Virus record (IMG/VR): IMGVR_UViG_3300022925_000111
Location: 1 to 30,936 of that record
Origin: a virus
Reading direction: 5' to 3' (one strand)
DNA: 30,936 nucleotides
The notes beneath the pieces are model-generated. The model had not been told where the DNA came from. It did no database searches and was given only the letters and a program-made list of their open reading frames with translations. Shown here in pieces: positions 13,313 to 22,168 of the stretch. How positions within the stretch are numbered: position 1 is the stretch's first letter; each line of letters opens with the position of its first letter. A program made the translations under genes and the position numbers.

Positions 13313-14962
13313 TTATACAAACTTGTATTCTACTTGTGCGTTCACAACTCCACCTGTTGGTGTTGCTGATGTTGAACCGTCTGCTTGAACAAATGCAACT
13401 TGAATTGCCGCATTCTTAGTTAAAGCATCTGCATAGTCGATATCGATTACATAAGTACCAACTGCTACATCATTTTCTGTAGCCGCCGCTAATGTGTTAC
13501 CTGAACCTGCGTTATCTTTAACAAGCATACCTGCAACTGAGCCACCACTTACTTCTGTTGAAACATTAAGTATAACTCTACTTGCATAGTAAGTTCTTCC
13601 TGATACGTTAGGTACTGTACCAATATTAAAAGTAGCATCACTGCTGTTTGCTGTAAAACTTGCTCTTAATAATAACCCATCACCAGCATTATTGGCAACG
13701 TAATCTACGACTGCCGCTGAAGTTGGGATTGTGGTATCATTGTCGTTATTTGCAATACCGTCTGCTTCGTCAACAAACTTAGTTACTGCAATACTTTCAC
13801 CACTGTCAGTTAATGTACCGAAAGATACAATTCCTGAAGCAGTTACGTTTACTGCACCTGTTAATGAACCTGAACTAAGACTTGCTGTACCGTCTGTTAA
13901 TGTTGTTGAACTAACACTTGTTAAACCTGAGATAGAACTATCTAAGTTTAAAGTTACTTGGTCACCACTTACTGCTGAAGTAATGTTTGTACCACCTGCA
14001 ACTGTTAAAGTGTCACCACCCTCAATTGTGCTAGTTGAAGAACCATCACTTAATGTGAAACTGGTTTGAATAGCAACATTACTTGCTGATGTTATTCTAC
14101 CTTGAGCATCTACTGTAAATGATGGAATGTTAGTTGCATCACCATAGTCACCTGCTGTTACGGCAGTATCGTCTAGGTTTAATGTTACAGCACTTGCGCC
14201 GGAGGCTGATGTTATACCAGTTCCACCTGCGATAGTTAATGTACCACTATCTAAGTCTAAAGTTCTACCGGTACCATCGTCACCTGTAAATTGTAAGTCA
14301 TCGTCTCTGTCTAAGCCATCGACGTATGCTTTTAAGTTTGTATTCGCAGTATCAACGTATGCCTTTACAGATTGCTGTGAAGGTAATTTGTTTGCGGCGT
14401 TATCCGCAAATGTATCGTCGTCTACGAAAGTCATTGTTAAAGTACCATCATTAAATGATGAACCTTTTACTTCTGCCGCTTCAAAGTCAGCGACTGTTAA
14501 TGTTAATGCGCCGGAACTAGAACCTGTGAAGGATCCTGTTGCCGCTACGACTTTATCTTCTGATTCGTCCCATCCAATAAACACGTTATTGCTGTCACCA
14601 CGTTCGATTACTAAACCTACGTCGTTTGCTGGCGTGCCAGTTGTGCCCGTTGCTAATTCTAGCAATGAGTCTGCAATAGTTGTGTTAGTTGATGAAACGG
14701 TAGTTGTACTACCATTGACTGTCAGGTCACCTGTGATTGTCGCATCACCTGAAATGCTAATTGCACTTGCTGTGATATCATCTGATAAAAGTGTGCCTTG
14801 GACGTCTACGTTAGCCGCTCTAACTGCCGCTAATGTTGATCCGTCTGATTCGTAGAATTCAAATCTAGTGTTACCACTTGACCATTTCGTTCTACCACCA
14901 CTTTTACCTAATTGTACGTCATCACCGATTCCCTTTAATCCAAAATTCTTGACATCGGCCAT
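13313..14962 (-). CDS. Tail-fiber-like virion protein (549 aa)
   Basis: This 549-aa protein is rich in Thr, Ser, Gly, Asp and Val and almost free of Cys, with the repeat style of phage fibers. After MADVKNFGLKGIGDDVQLG comes a beta-rich segment, then ITGDLTVNGSTTTV and VFIGWDESEDKVV, both paralleled in the 432-aa fiber protein, and LPSQQSVKAYVDT, paralleled by LVPSQLAVKTYVDA there. The centre contains repeated TLTIAGGTGIT / TLTVAGGTNIT / VTLNLD units. The C-terminal domain (RASFTANSSDATFNIG, then NAQVEYKFV) is distinct. TTGGAG precedes the start by 8 nt. It has a leader of about 100 nt from a late promoter and its own terminator, so it is a single-gene transcription unit, perhaps an abundant virion component. 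Confidence 0.82.
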   Translation of the reverse strand: MADVKNFGLKGIGDDVQLGKSGGRTKWSSGNTRFEFYESDGSTLAAVRAANVDVQGTLLSDDITASAISISGDATITGDLTVNGSTTTVSSTNTTIADSLLELATGTTGTPANDVGLVIERGDSNNVFIGWDESEDKVVAATGSFTGSSSGALTLTVADFEAAEVKGSSFNDGTLTMTFVDDDTFADNAANKLPSQQSVKAYVDTANTNLKAYVDGLDRDDDLQFTGDDGTGRTLDLDSGTLTIAGGTGITSASGASAVTLNLDDTAVTAGDYGDATNIPSFTVDAQGRITSASNVAIQTSFTLSDGSSTSTIEGGDTLTVAGGTNITSAVSGDQVTLNLDSSISGLTSVSSTTLTDGTASLSSGSLTGAVNVTASGIVSFGTLTDSGESIAVTKFVDEADGIANNDNDTTIPTSAAVVDYVANNAGDGLLLRASFTANSSDATFNIGTVPNVSGRTYYASRVILNVSTEVSGGSVAGMLVKDNAGSGNTLAAATENDVAVGTYVIDIDYADALTKNAAIQVAFVQADGSTSATPTGGVVNAQVEYKFV

Positions 14963-14991
14963 TTTGTTTTCTCCAATTAATTGTGTTGTTA

Positions 14992-15007
14992 GCCTTATTT
15001 AAGGCTT
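14992..15007 (-). promoter_or_regulatory. Leader hairpin of the 549-aa virion gene
   Basis: AGCCTTATTTAAGGCT is a perfect inverted repeat (six-bp stem, four-nt loop) located 30 nt upstream of the start codon, inside the leader from the late promoter at 15064. It could stabilise the mRNA or slow transcription; no U tract follows, so it is not a standard terminator. Confidence 0.5.
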
Positions 15008-15063
15008 AAATTATTCTCTATTTTTTGTATACAATAGATGTGTGTATGCTGTATTGTTCTTAA

Positions 15064-15071
15064 TATTTATC
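15064..15071 (-). promoter_or_regulatory. T4-type late promoter for the 549-aa virion gene
   Basis: The minus strand reads AAGATAAATATT. It lies about 100 nt upstream of the ATG at 14962 and downstream of the stop of the 682-aa gene. Confidence 0.7.
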
Positions 15072-15101
15072 TTAATTTAGAGAAAATTATACAGAACCGT
15101 A

Positions 15102-17150
15102 TTAGATATACGTTACTTTGATTGTGATATTACCACTTGTTGCGGTAAAATGAGTGCATTTTGCTCTTAAAACTAATTCATCTGAATTACTGTCAGGATA
15201 CAAATATTCTGGAGTTGCTACATACGAACCTGTTTCTTCTAAATCAAAGTTTACGTTGCCTGCAACTAAATCAGGATCTGATGTTGTGCCAACTTCTACA
15301 ATAGGCACAGTATTTGCTGTTTGTCCACTAAATGCTGTGTGGACGTCGACACTAACACTTTGTATCTTACCACCGGGAGATATATTACCCATTACAACTG
15401 TATTACTGTTGCCAAATCCACTGTCTGGCATTACAAATGTTGCTGTGAGCGTCTGTGCGTCTGTATTAGCACTATCTTCATCGGATATCTTAACCCAAGC
15501 ACTACCATCATATAGGTACAATGCCCATTCGCCAACACCGTTGTCTAACACATAAGCCTGGTCACCTGTAGCGGCAGTTCCTGAGGCGTCTCTGGCGGCA
15601 ATATTATTATATACTGTCACTGTTGCTTGACGTATACCCTGTTCAATGTTTACTGCAATAGGATATGAACCAGTGTGTGAACTGAAAATCCCAACATCAC
15701 CTGTGAATGACCCACTGTTATCAAACAGCAATATCTCACCACCGTCGCTTCTAGTAAGTTTAAGTTTTTGAGCAGTACTGGCACTTGTTGTTGCAACCAA
15801 CCCTGAAGTGTTTGCTGAACCACCCACAAACGGATTACCGTTTTTGTCATTTGCGACAGCATAAATGTTTATAGCATTACCATTTGCTTCTGTGAGTTTT
15901 ACAGCCGCTCCTGTACCTGTACCTACTGCTGATGCAGTCAAATTGTCTATACTTGCGGCATTAATATCTGTTACAAAATCTTCTGCCAATGCAATGCCCG
16001 AATATCCTGCCGCCACACCTGCTGTGGTTGTGGTAAATGTAATTGTGGTATTACCATTGCCGCTGTCTATATTGGCTTGTGGCGCCGAGCCACCGTCTAC
16101 ATAACTACCCACAACACCATAACTTAGTCCACCTGCACTAGTAGAACTTTGTACGGTGGTTGCGTCAACAACTGTACTTGCAGTTACAGTAGTATTAGAT
16201 GTGTGACTATTTAATTCTGTTTGAATAGTACTGATATTTGCACCAGTACTGAATGTAATATCAAAACCATTTACAGATAGATTAGATGCTCCACTTAGTG
16301 TTGGATTACCAATCGAACCTGTTGCTATACTAGGTACAGCATCTTTAATTTTTAAGAAAACAACTTTTCCAGTATCTGATGTAGTTAAATCGCCATCAGT
16401 ATCTGCATAGATATAATCTCCTGATGAACCTGGCAAAGCAGGATTAAAGTCAACAACTTTGTTAAAAGGCTGAACTATAAATTGATTTGGTCCTGGGCCT
16501 GCTTCTGTAACAATACCAAATGTTTTACTTAAATTTAAACTGTTTGCTTTGACATATGAGCCATCTGACGCAACTGCTATAACATCAGATTTTGCAAATC
16601 CGTGTGCTGTTTTATCTAAAACATAATTGTGTTGAGGATTAAGATATTGGAATCTACCCATAACATTTGGATAAAAACTGTAACTGGCAATAGTACTTGG
16701 AAATGGATCTAGCATAGGTAATCCATCTTCATTGATGTTGAATACCACTGCGGCTCCGTTACCAAAAATACCACTACCGCCTGAACTGTTAAACGTATTA
16801 TAACGTAACCAATCTTCTACAACACAGGTAACACTACTGGCTGTCTTTGCACTAATAGATATAATTTTTAAACATTTACCACCAGATACGTCTGCTATCC
16901 AATCACCTACTATAACATCTAAGCCGTTGTACTGGAAGTCATCTCTAGTTAAGTGAGAACCGTGTGCTGATGCAGTAACACTGAATGTTACTTCCCATCT
17001 ATAAAATTTAGGTGAACTTCCACTACTCCACCATCGGTCGCCTAGTCCATCATTGTGAGGCCATCTTTCTTCGCCTGTGACTGCACTAACTTCTACACTT
17101 AATACTTTTGGGGGGACGTTTAAACTTATACCACTTGATTTATATGTCAT
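15102..17150 (-). CDS. Large virion structural protein (682 aa)
   Basis: The 682-aa protein begins MTYKSSGISLNVPPKVLSVE, with an N-terminal domain containing aromatic-rich segments (GDRWWSSGSSPKFYRWEVTF) and a GDWIADVSGGKCLKI unit. The middle is Thr, Ser, Gly and Asn rich with beta repeats, and a late segment (RDASGTAATGDQAYVLDNG, then GEWALYLYDGSAWVKISDED) resembles modules in phage fiber and baseplate proteins. The C-terminus (ITIKVTYI) is a simple beta strand. The start is 2 nt after the TAA of the 1362-aa fiber gene, so the two are made from one late transcript. It is probably a fiber, baseplate wedge or attachment component; the exact role cannot be read. Confidence 0.78.
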   Translation of the reverse strand: MTYKSSGISLNVPPKVLSVEVSAVTGEERWPHNDGLGDRWWSSGSSPKFYRWEVTFSVTASAHGSHLTRDDFQYNGLDVIVGDWIADVSGGKCLKIISISAKTASSVTCVVEDWLRYNTFNSSGGSGIFGNGAAVVFNINEDGLPMLDPFPSTIASYSFYPNVMGRFQYLNPQHNYVLDKTAHGFAKSDVIAVASDGSYVKANSLNLSKTFGIVTEAGPGPNQFIVQPFNKVVDFNPALPGSSGDYIYADTDGDLTTSDTGKVVFLKIKDAVPSIATGSIGNPTLSGASNLSVNGFDITFSTGANISTIQTELNSHTSNTTVTASTVVDATTVQSSTSAGGLSYGVVGSYVDGGSAPQANIDSGNGNTTITFTTTTAGVAAGYSGIALAEDFVTDINAASIDNLTASAVGTGTGAAVKLTEANGNAINIYAVANDKNGNPFVGGSANTSGLVATTSASTAQKLKLTRSDGGEILLFDNSGSFTGDVGIFSSHTGSYPIAVNIEQGIRQATVTVYNNIAARDASGTAATGDQAYVLDNGVGEWALYLYDGSAWVKISDEDSANTDAQTLTATFVMPDSGFGNSNTVVMGNISPGGKIQSVSVDVHTAFSGQTANTVPIVEVGTTSDPDLVAGNVNFDLEETGSYVATPEYLYPDSNSDELVLRAKCTHFTATSGNITIKVTYI

Positions 17151-17152
17151 TA

Positions 17153-20100
17153 TTAATCACCCATTATAAACCTAACCCAAGTATGAGTAGCAACGGCAGG
17201 AGAACCAAATCCACCTGGATCTCTTTGTCCGCCGGTGTTAGTCGTACTAACGTCTACGGTAACGGATGAATTGCTAAAGTCACCAAATGCTGTGGGAGAA
17301 CCTGCTGAGCCGTTTCCTGGCATAGTTGGTCTGTTGTTTTGGTCAACGTGAGTTATATAGTACTGATTATTTACTGCATCGTATCCATATAAAATTATAC
17401 TGTGTGGGGGGTTTGTATATCCTGTAAAGTTAAATGTAACACCATATCCTGAACCTGGAATAGTTACAGAACTTATTCCTGCACTGATATTTGCATTACC
17501 TGTTAATGTATTATCTGAGGCACTATAAGTAATCTTTGCTTCTTCCCAATGTGTTGCTCTGGTAACACTACCACCACCACCGGATTGTGCTACCCAATCA
17601 TAATCTGAACCATTCCAACTTAGTACTTCGTTGGTACCTGCTGTACTGGTATTTAAATGTGTATCTACATCAGAGTCTGCATAACTACTACCACCGCCAC
17701 TTACTGTGGCAAAACTTAATGTACCACTACCGTCTGTTTGTAATACTTGACCTGATGTACCATCTGATGATGGGAATGTGTAAGTATTGTTAAATTTGAT
17801 GTTTCCTTCTTCTGTGATTTCAAACTTAGTACTTGGATAAATTTCACTGGTTTCACTGTTGGACTTTGTGCCAAATTTCAATAAAGAAGCACCGGTGTTA
17901 GTTGAACTTGAAACAAAACTAATTGTGCCTACTTCACTAAATGCTCCGCCTGTGCGAGCCTCTACATTAAGTGCCGCTAATTTATCACCTGTACTGATGT
18001 TTGATGGACTTGCCTCTGTGCCTCTGGCTTTGAAGAATCTAATATCTGGTGCGTCGGCAGTATCGTTGTACTGACTCATTCTCAGTTGTGATTCTTGTGC
18101 GGCATCTCCACTGATGTGAAGTTTAACTGCTGGACTTGATGTACCAATACCTAATCTATCGTTTGAATCGTCCCAATGTAAATCTGCTATACCACCAAAT
18201 GATCCACCATTGTTATACTGTAATTGACCATCACTGCCACCTGGTGTACCACCGCCACTTGCAAGTAATGAAGTTAGGTCAACATTACCACTTTGTCCTG
18301 TTAAACTAATTACATTACCACTTATGCTTAAATCTTGAGCGTCAGTATCTGTTTTGCTATATGGTGCCAACATAGTAGTTAAATCTACGGTGTCGTCATT
18401 ACCACTGATTGTAATTATATTACCTGAAACACTTAATGTTTGTAAAGCACCGTCGGCTCCTGCTGGGCCAACATTACCTTGTGGTCCTTGTGGTCCTTGA
18501 GCACCTCTTACGTTACCTGCTGTTAAAACTGTTGAGTTGCTTAATGTTAAAGTTAAATTGTCGCCTGATAATGCCGCTGAACTTACACTTACACCATCAG
18601 TACCGTTTGTTCCATTTGTTCCGTTTACTCCAGCATTACCTTGAATACCTTGTATGCCCTGAGCACCTTGCGGTCCTCTAATATTTCCTAAATCTTGTAC
18701 AGATGTATTTGAATAAGTTATCGTTAAATTACTGCTTACCAATGCAGTATTTGTAATGCCAACGCCTGTGGCTCCTGTTGGTCCTACTGGTCCTCTAACA
18801 TTACCTGCTGTTAAAACTGTTGAATTACTTAATGTTAATTGTAAATTGTCACCTGACAGTGAAGCACTACTAATTGTAGGAGCATCGACCCCTGCATTAC
18901 CTTGTGGTCCTACAGCACCTACGCCACTTAAATCTACTGTTGTTCCGTCGAATGTTAAATCGCTTCCTGCTAAACTTATAACAGGTACGTTTGTTAAATC
19001 GTCAAAGTCGCCACTTGTGGCAACTGTGGATAAATCTGCTGAGTTGGCTTTGAGAGCAATACTATTTGTTGTTGTGGTAGCAAAGTTAGGATCGTCACCT
19101 AACGCCGCCGCTAATTCGTTTAATGTATCTAATGTTGCTGGCGCACTATCTGTTATTTCTGCAATGATATTTGTTTTAGTATCATATCCCTGTACTGTTA
19201 AATAATTTTGAACTTCTGTATTACCATATGCTACGTTACTGTAACTGTTTGTACTTAAGAAACTAGCAACATTACTATCACCGTAATCACTTGTTACACT
19301 ACCTAATGCACTTGTTAAATCTACAGTTGAAGCATTACCTGTAATGCTGATTACATTTCCTGATATACTGATTGCTTGAGCATCGTTATCTACGTTGCTA
19401 TAGCCTTGAGCATCTAGATATGCTTGTACTTTGACATTGCTGTATTCCATCACGGAAAGGTTTGCACTATTACCGCCACTTATACTTAAAATTCGTGTAT
19501 TGACGTCCCAACTTAATGTTTGAGAATCGTTGTCTACATTACTATAACTTTGAGCATCTAGATATGCTTGTACTTGGGCGTTGCCATAAGCAACATTGCT
19601 GTAACTTTGAGCATCTAAATATGCCTGAACTTCAGTGTTGCCGTAAGCAACATTACTGTAACTGTTTGTACTTAAGAAAGTAGCAACATTACTGTCGCCA
19701 TAATTTCCGCTACCGCCTGTACTTGCAAAGGTCACACTATCCGAAGTTGCATCAGTTGTAATGGTCATACCACTACCAGCAACAAATGTTACTGTGTCTG
19801 CTGATGCATCTGCAACAACTGTTGTTTGTCCTGCAACTGCAATATTTTTAAATGCTTCGCTGGCTCCACCGCTACCGCCACCACCTGAATTGGTAATGGT
19901 AATAGTGTCTGTATTTTCATCTGTTGTAATTTGTATGCCTGATCCTGCCGCAAATGTAAGTCCGTCTGAACTACTGTCAGCACTAATTGTACTTTCTCCA
20001 CTTACAAAAATATGCTTGAATGCGTTTTGAGCCACTGCCGTACTATCGATTGTGAGTACGTTGGTTGTAGCATTCACTGTTGCTGTGATATCAGTTCCGC

Positions 20101-21241
20101 CTGTAATTGTAAACACATCATTTGTGTTTGCCGCGGACGCCGTGTTTGTGCCGTCTGTAAGTCTTACGAATGAATTAGTTTGTGTTGCCCCACTCACTAA
20201 TGCGTTTGCTTCTGCTTTACTATAGACACCTAAATTTGTTCTTGCTTGTGCAACATCTGATAAGCCACTTAGGTTACTGGCATTTGTTGCCAATCCTAAA
20301 ATGTAACTGTCGTCTAATACTGTGCCATTAACATTGTTATAAATTTGTATGGCAGTATCAGCCTGCCCTTTGAAGTAGTTGGCGTGTACTTCATAAAATT
20401 GTCTTGTGGTTGAACCTATATCAAAACTGTTTGTTACTGTAGGAACACTTGTTTGGTCAAGCCTAACTGTTTTTGCTAGTATGCTTGATTCTGTAAAACT
20501 GGGTACTGTGATTGTTTTCCAATGTACAACACCGTTACCATATGTTGCAAGTACTTGGTCAGTTGTGCCGTCTGATGTTGGCATTGTAAAACTGTTACCA
20601 ATTTTAACAGCACCAGCACCTGTGATTTCAAAGTCTGGATTTGTTGATAAACTGCCTTCAGCATAAAATTCAATATTAGTATTACTTCTTACTTGTATAT
20701 GACCGTCTGAATTTTGTGCTGTGGATAATATAAGTCCGTGTGCTGATGTTAATTCTACATCAACTAAATCATTTGAACCTATTCTAAATCTTGTGTGTCC
20801 GTCAAAGGATGTTGAATCACTATAAGTACCATAACTGTTACTGCTTTGTACACCTATAAAACCTGCTACATTGGCATTTGCTCCATAGTTTTGTCCTTGT
20901 GCCACAAACACATTACCGTTATTGTTATGCAGTTGTAAAGGAGCCGTAGGCGAATATTGTGTGGCGTTAATTTTAATTAAGCCATTTGCAGTATCTTCTG
21001 TTACAGTGGTATTTGTGCCAGGAGCAATATTTTTAAACTTTAGAACCGAGCCATCTTTTTCTTTAAATACTCCTACGCCAGAAGCACCAACATTACTTGC
21101 ACTGGCTACAGCCGCATTAGCATTTGAACTTAAACTGTCTTGAGCAACAAAGATGCCTGAGTCACCGTCATATACTAGTATCTGATTATCAGAGATACTA
21201 TCTATATTAAAGGTTAATTGGTCTCCTGTAATATTTGGCAT
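17153..21241 (-). CDS. Giant modular tail fiber with collagen-like segments (1362 aa)
   Basis: This is the longest gene in the window. Residues about 510-680 carry repeated units of the form YGDSNVATFLSTNSYSN and AYGNTEVQAYLDAQSYSN. Residues about 770-935 contain at least four short collagen-like Gly-x-y runs (GPVGPTGATG, GPQGAQGIQGIQG, NGTNGTNGTDG, GAQGPQGPQG), each followed by a similar SAALSGDNLTLTLSNSTVL-type beta block. GSFGGIADLHWDDSNDRLGIG begins a C-terminal fiber module, and the last 120 residues form a separate cap (YGVTFNFTGYTN, ending TWVRFIMGD). Collagen-like repeats in phage fibers form rigid triple helices. A late promoter lies at 21271-21278 with AGGAAA before the ATG. Likely role: host receptor binding. 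Confidence 0.88.
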   Translation of the reverse strand: MPNITGDQLTFNIDSISDNQILVYDGDSGIFVAQDSLSSNANAAVASASNVGASGVGVFKEKDGSVLKFKNIAPGTNTTVTEDTANGLIKINATQYSPTAPLQLHNNNGNVFVAQGQNYGANANVAGFIGVQSSNSYGTYSDSTSFDGHTRFRIGSNDLVDVELTSAHGLILSTAQNSDGHIQVRSNTNIEFYAEGSLSTNPDFEITGAGAVKIGNSFTMPTSDGTTDQVLATYGNGVVHWKTITVPSFTESSILAKTVRLDQTSVPTVTNSFDIGSTTRQFYEVHANYFKGQADTAIQIYNNVNGTVLDDSYILGLATNASNLSGLSDVAQARTNLGVYSKAEANALVSGATQTNSFVRLTDGTNTASAANTNDVFTITGGTDITATVNATTNVLTIDSTAVAQNAFKHIFVSGESTISADSSSDGLTFAAGSGIQITTDENTDTITITNSGGGGSGGASEAFKNIAVAGQTTVVADASADTVTFVAGSGMTITTDATSDSVTFASTGGSGNYGDSNVATFLSTNSYSNVAYGNTEVQAYLDAQSYSNVAYGNAQVQAYLDAQSYSNVDNDSQTLSWDVNTRILSISGGNSANLSVMEYSNVKVQAYLDAQGYSNVDNDAQAISISGNVISITGNASTVDLTSALGSVTSDYGDSNVASFLSTNSYSNVAYGNTEVQNYLTVQGYDTKTNIIAEITDSAPATLDTLNELAAALGDDPNFATTTTNSIALKANSADLSTVATSGDFDDLTNVPVISLAGSDLTFDGTTVDLSGVGAVGPQGNAGVDAPTISSASLSGDNLQLTLSNSTVLTAGNVRGPVGPTGATGVGITNTALVSSNLTITYSNTSVQDLGNIRGPQGAQGIQGIQGNAGVNGTNGTNGTDGVSVSSAALSGDNLTLTLSNSTVLTAGNVRGAQGPQGPQGNVGPAGADGALQTLSVSGNIITISGNDDTVDLTTMLAPYSKTDTDAQDLSISGNVISLTGQSGNVDLTSLLASGGGTPGGSDGQLQYNNGGSFGGIADLHWDDSNDRLGIGTSSPAVKLHISGDAAQESQLRMSQYNDTADAPDIRFFKARGTEASPSNISTGDKLAALNVEARTGGAFSEVGTISFVSSSTNTGASLLKFGTKSNSETSEIYPSTKFEITEEGNIKFNNTYTFPSSDGTSGQVLQTDGSGTLSFATVSGGGSSYADSDVDTHLNTSTAGTNEVLSWNGSDYDWVAQSGGGGSVTRATHWEEAKITYSASDNTLTGNANISAGISSVTIPGSGYGVTFNFTGYTNPPHSIILYGYDAVNNQYYITHVDQNNRPTMPGNGSAGSPTAFGDFSNSSVTVDVSTTNTGGQRDPGGFGSPAVATHTWVRFIMGD
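18440..18925 (-). repeat. Collagen-like/beta-block repeat region in the giant fiber gene
   Basis: Several near-identical units encode a Gly-x-y run followed by a SGDNL-x-LTLSNSTVLTAGNVRG-type block. Repeats such as TTAACATTAAGCAACTCAACAG occur in related form more than once at DNA level, which invites recombination and length variation. Confidence 0.75.
19205..19695 (-). repeat. YSNVAYGN/AYLDAQ repeat region in the giant fiber gene
   Basis: Several imperfect copies of a block encoding AYGN-x-x-VQ-x-YLDAQ-x-YSNV and SNVA-x-FLSTNSYSNV occur in tandem or closely spaced. Codon choices are partly conserved, which suggests recent duplication. Confidence 0.75.
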
Positions 21242-21270
21242 AAAAATTTCCTATAGTAATACTTTATAAC

Positions 21271-21278
21271 TATTTATC
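21271..21278 (-). promoter_or_regulatory. T4-type late promoter for the giant fiber operon
   Basis: The minus strand reads AAGATAAATAGTT, 30 nt upstream of the ATG at 21241, with AGGAAA between them. Confidence 0.75.
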
Positions 21279-21302
21279 TTCTTATACGTTAAAGGAAATT
21301 TT

Positions 21303-21680
21303 TTAATTGTTTAGTAAAACTCTGCCGATTGCACCATAACTAGAATCATATGTACTGCCATCGCCAATTGCTGATCGATCCAGTATCACTCTGAGATAAA
21401 CATAGTTACCTGTAAAGGTATATGCCTCTGTGAGTGTAACTCCAGTTGTACCGCTAACAGGTTTAGTGATTTCTCTTATAGTAAACCAATCTGTTTCTGC
21501 TGGAGTTAAAGAAAGTGTGCCTTGTAGTTTTATAGTCCCTCTAAAAGCGGAATAGTTTACTGCAACGGTGTGGATACCGTCAGTATAGCCGTAATAACTA
21601 TCTGCTTTTACTTTTTCACCTGTTTTGTTCATTTCTGAACCGGTGTTTCCTAAAATTTCTACTGAATAACGTGCTGGCAT
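21303..21680 (-). CDS. Small virion-like beta protein (125 aa)
   Basis: The 125-aa protein MPARYSVEILGNTGSEMNK continues as an all-beta fold with YGYTDGIHTVAVNYSAF, GTIKLQGTLSLTPAET and YTFTGNYVYLRVILDRS. It contains no Cys and has the composition of the adjacent fiber genes, so it is likely a small virion or fiber-tip protein. The late promoter ends five nt before the ATG, so the mRNA would begin at the start codon. No SD is visible. No family is recognised. Confidence 0.7.
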   Translation of the reverse strand: MPARYSVEILGNTGSEMNKTGEKVKADSYYGYTDGIHTVAVNYSAFRGTIKLQGTLSLTPAETDWFTIREITKPVSGTTGVTLTEAYTFTGNYVYLRVILDRSAIGDGSTYDSSYGAIGRVLLNN

Positions 21681-21685
21681 ACAAG

Positions 21686-21693
21686 TATTTATC
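21686..21693 (-). promoter_or_regulatory. T4-type late promoter abutting the 125-aa gene
   Basis: The minus strand reads GATAAATACTTGT directly followed by the ATG at 21680. With T4 spacing (+1 six nt after the element) transcription starts at the A of the start codon, predicting a leaderless mRNA. Confidence 0.75.
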
Positions 21694-21697
21694 TAAC

Positions 21698-22168
21698 TTA
21701 TACTTTCTCGAGACGTTCCATTAAACGTTCAGCACGGTTAGTAACTTGTTTATACCAACGACTATCTCTACCCTCTTTGGCGGCTTCTTTCCAATCTTCT
21801 GCTAAAATACCGGCGTGCATTTTCTTAAATTTGCTTAATCTCGTTCTGCCCATATTAAACATCATATTGACTAGAATTTGTTGTACTTCATCTGGTAAGT
21901 CTCCAAATACTCCTTCTTCATATAGAAGTTCGCATTCTGCTATTGCTGTATCTAAATCTTTTTCAAAACATTCTTTTACTCTTTCTTCCGATACAGGAGT
22001 ACCGACTTCTTGTCCGTATTCAGGATCTGATTCTAAAACCAAATGCCCAACACCAAAAGTTGGATATCCAAGATGGTCCAAGTAGATTTCATTTACTACT
22101 CCTTCGTCTATTTTTAGTTGTTCAAAAACTGCTTCTCTATCCAGTTTTGTATCTTTTCTAAAAAACAT
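21698..22168 (-). CDS. e: T4-type lysozyme (GH24 endolysin)
   Basis: The 156-aa protein aligns by eye with T4 lysozyme (164 aa): LKIDEGVVNEIYLDHLGY then PTFGVGHL gives the catalytic triad Glu22, Asp31 and Thr37. INMMFNMG-type (VNMMFNMG), SRWYKQ and NRAERLM match the C-terminal lobe. It hydrolyses the MurNAc-GlcNAc bond of peptidoglycan. It lacks a signal peptide, so it needs a holin for release, unless it is virion-associated like the gp5 lysozyme domain. AAGGAG precedes the ATG by 5 nt, and the ATG overlaps the TAA of the upstream gene. Confidence 0.93.
   Translation of the reverse strand: MFFRKDTKLDREAVFEQLKIDEGVVNEIYLDHLGYPTFGVGHLVLESDPEYGQEVGTPVSEERVKECFEKDLDTAIAECELLYEEGVFGDLPDEVQQILVNMMFNMGRTRLSKFKKMHAGILAEDWKEAAKEGRDSRWYKQVTNRAERLMERLEKV

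Noticed and set aside
14388-14855. Long plus-strand frame opposite the 549-aa virion gene
   Set aside because: It is a mirror of repetitive Thr/Ser/Val codons on the coding strand, with no ribosome site or domain.
19789-20001. Alternative frame rich in Gln and Leu inside the giant fiber gene
   Set aside because: A by-product of repeats in the real frame; no start signals.
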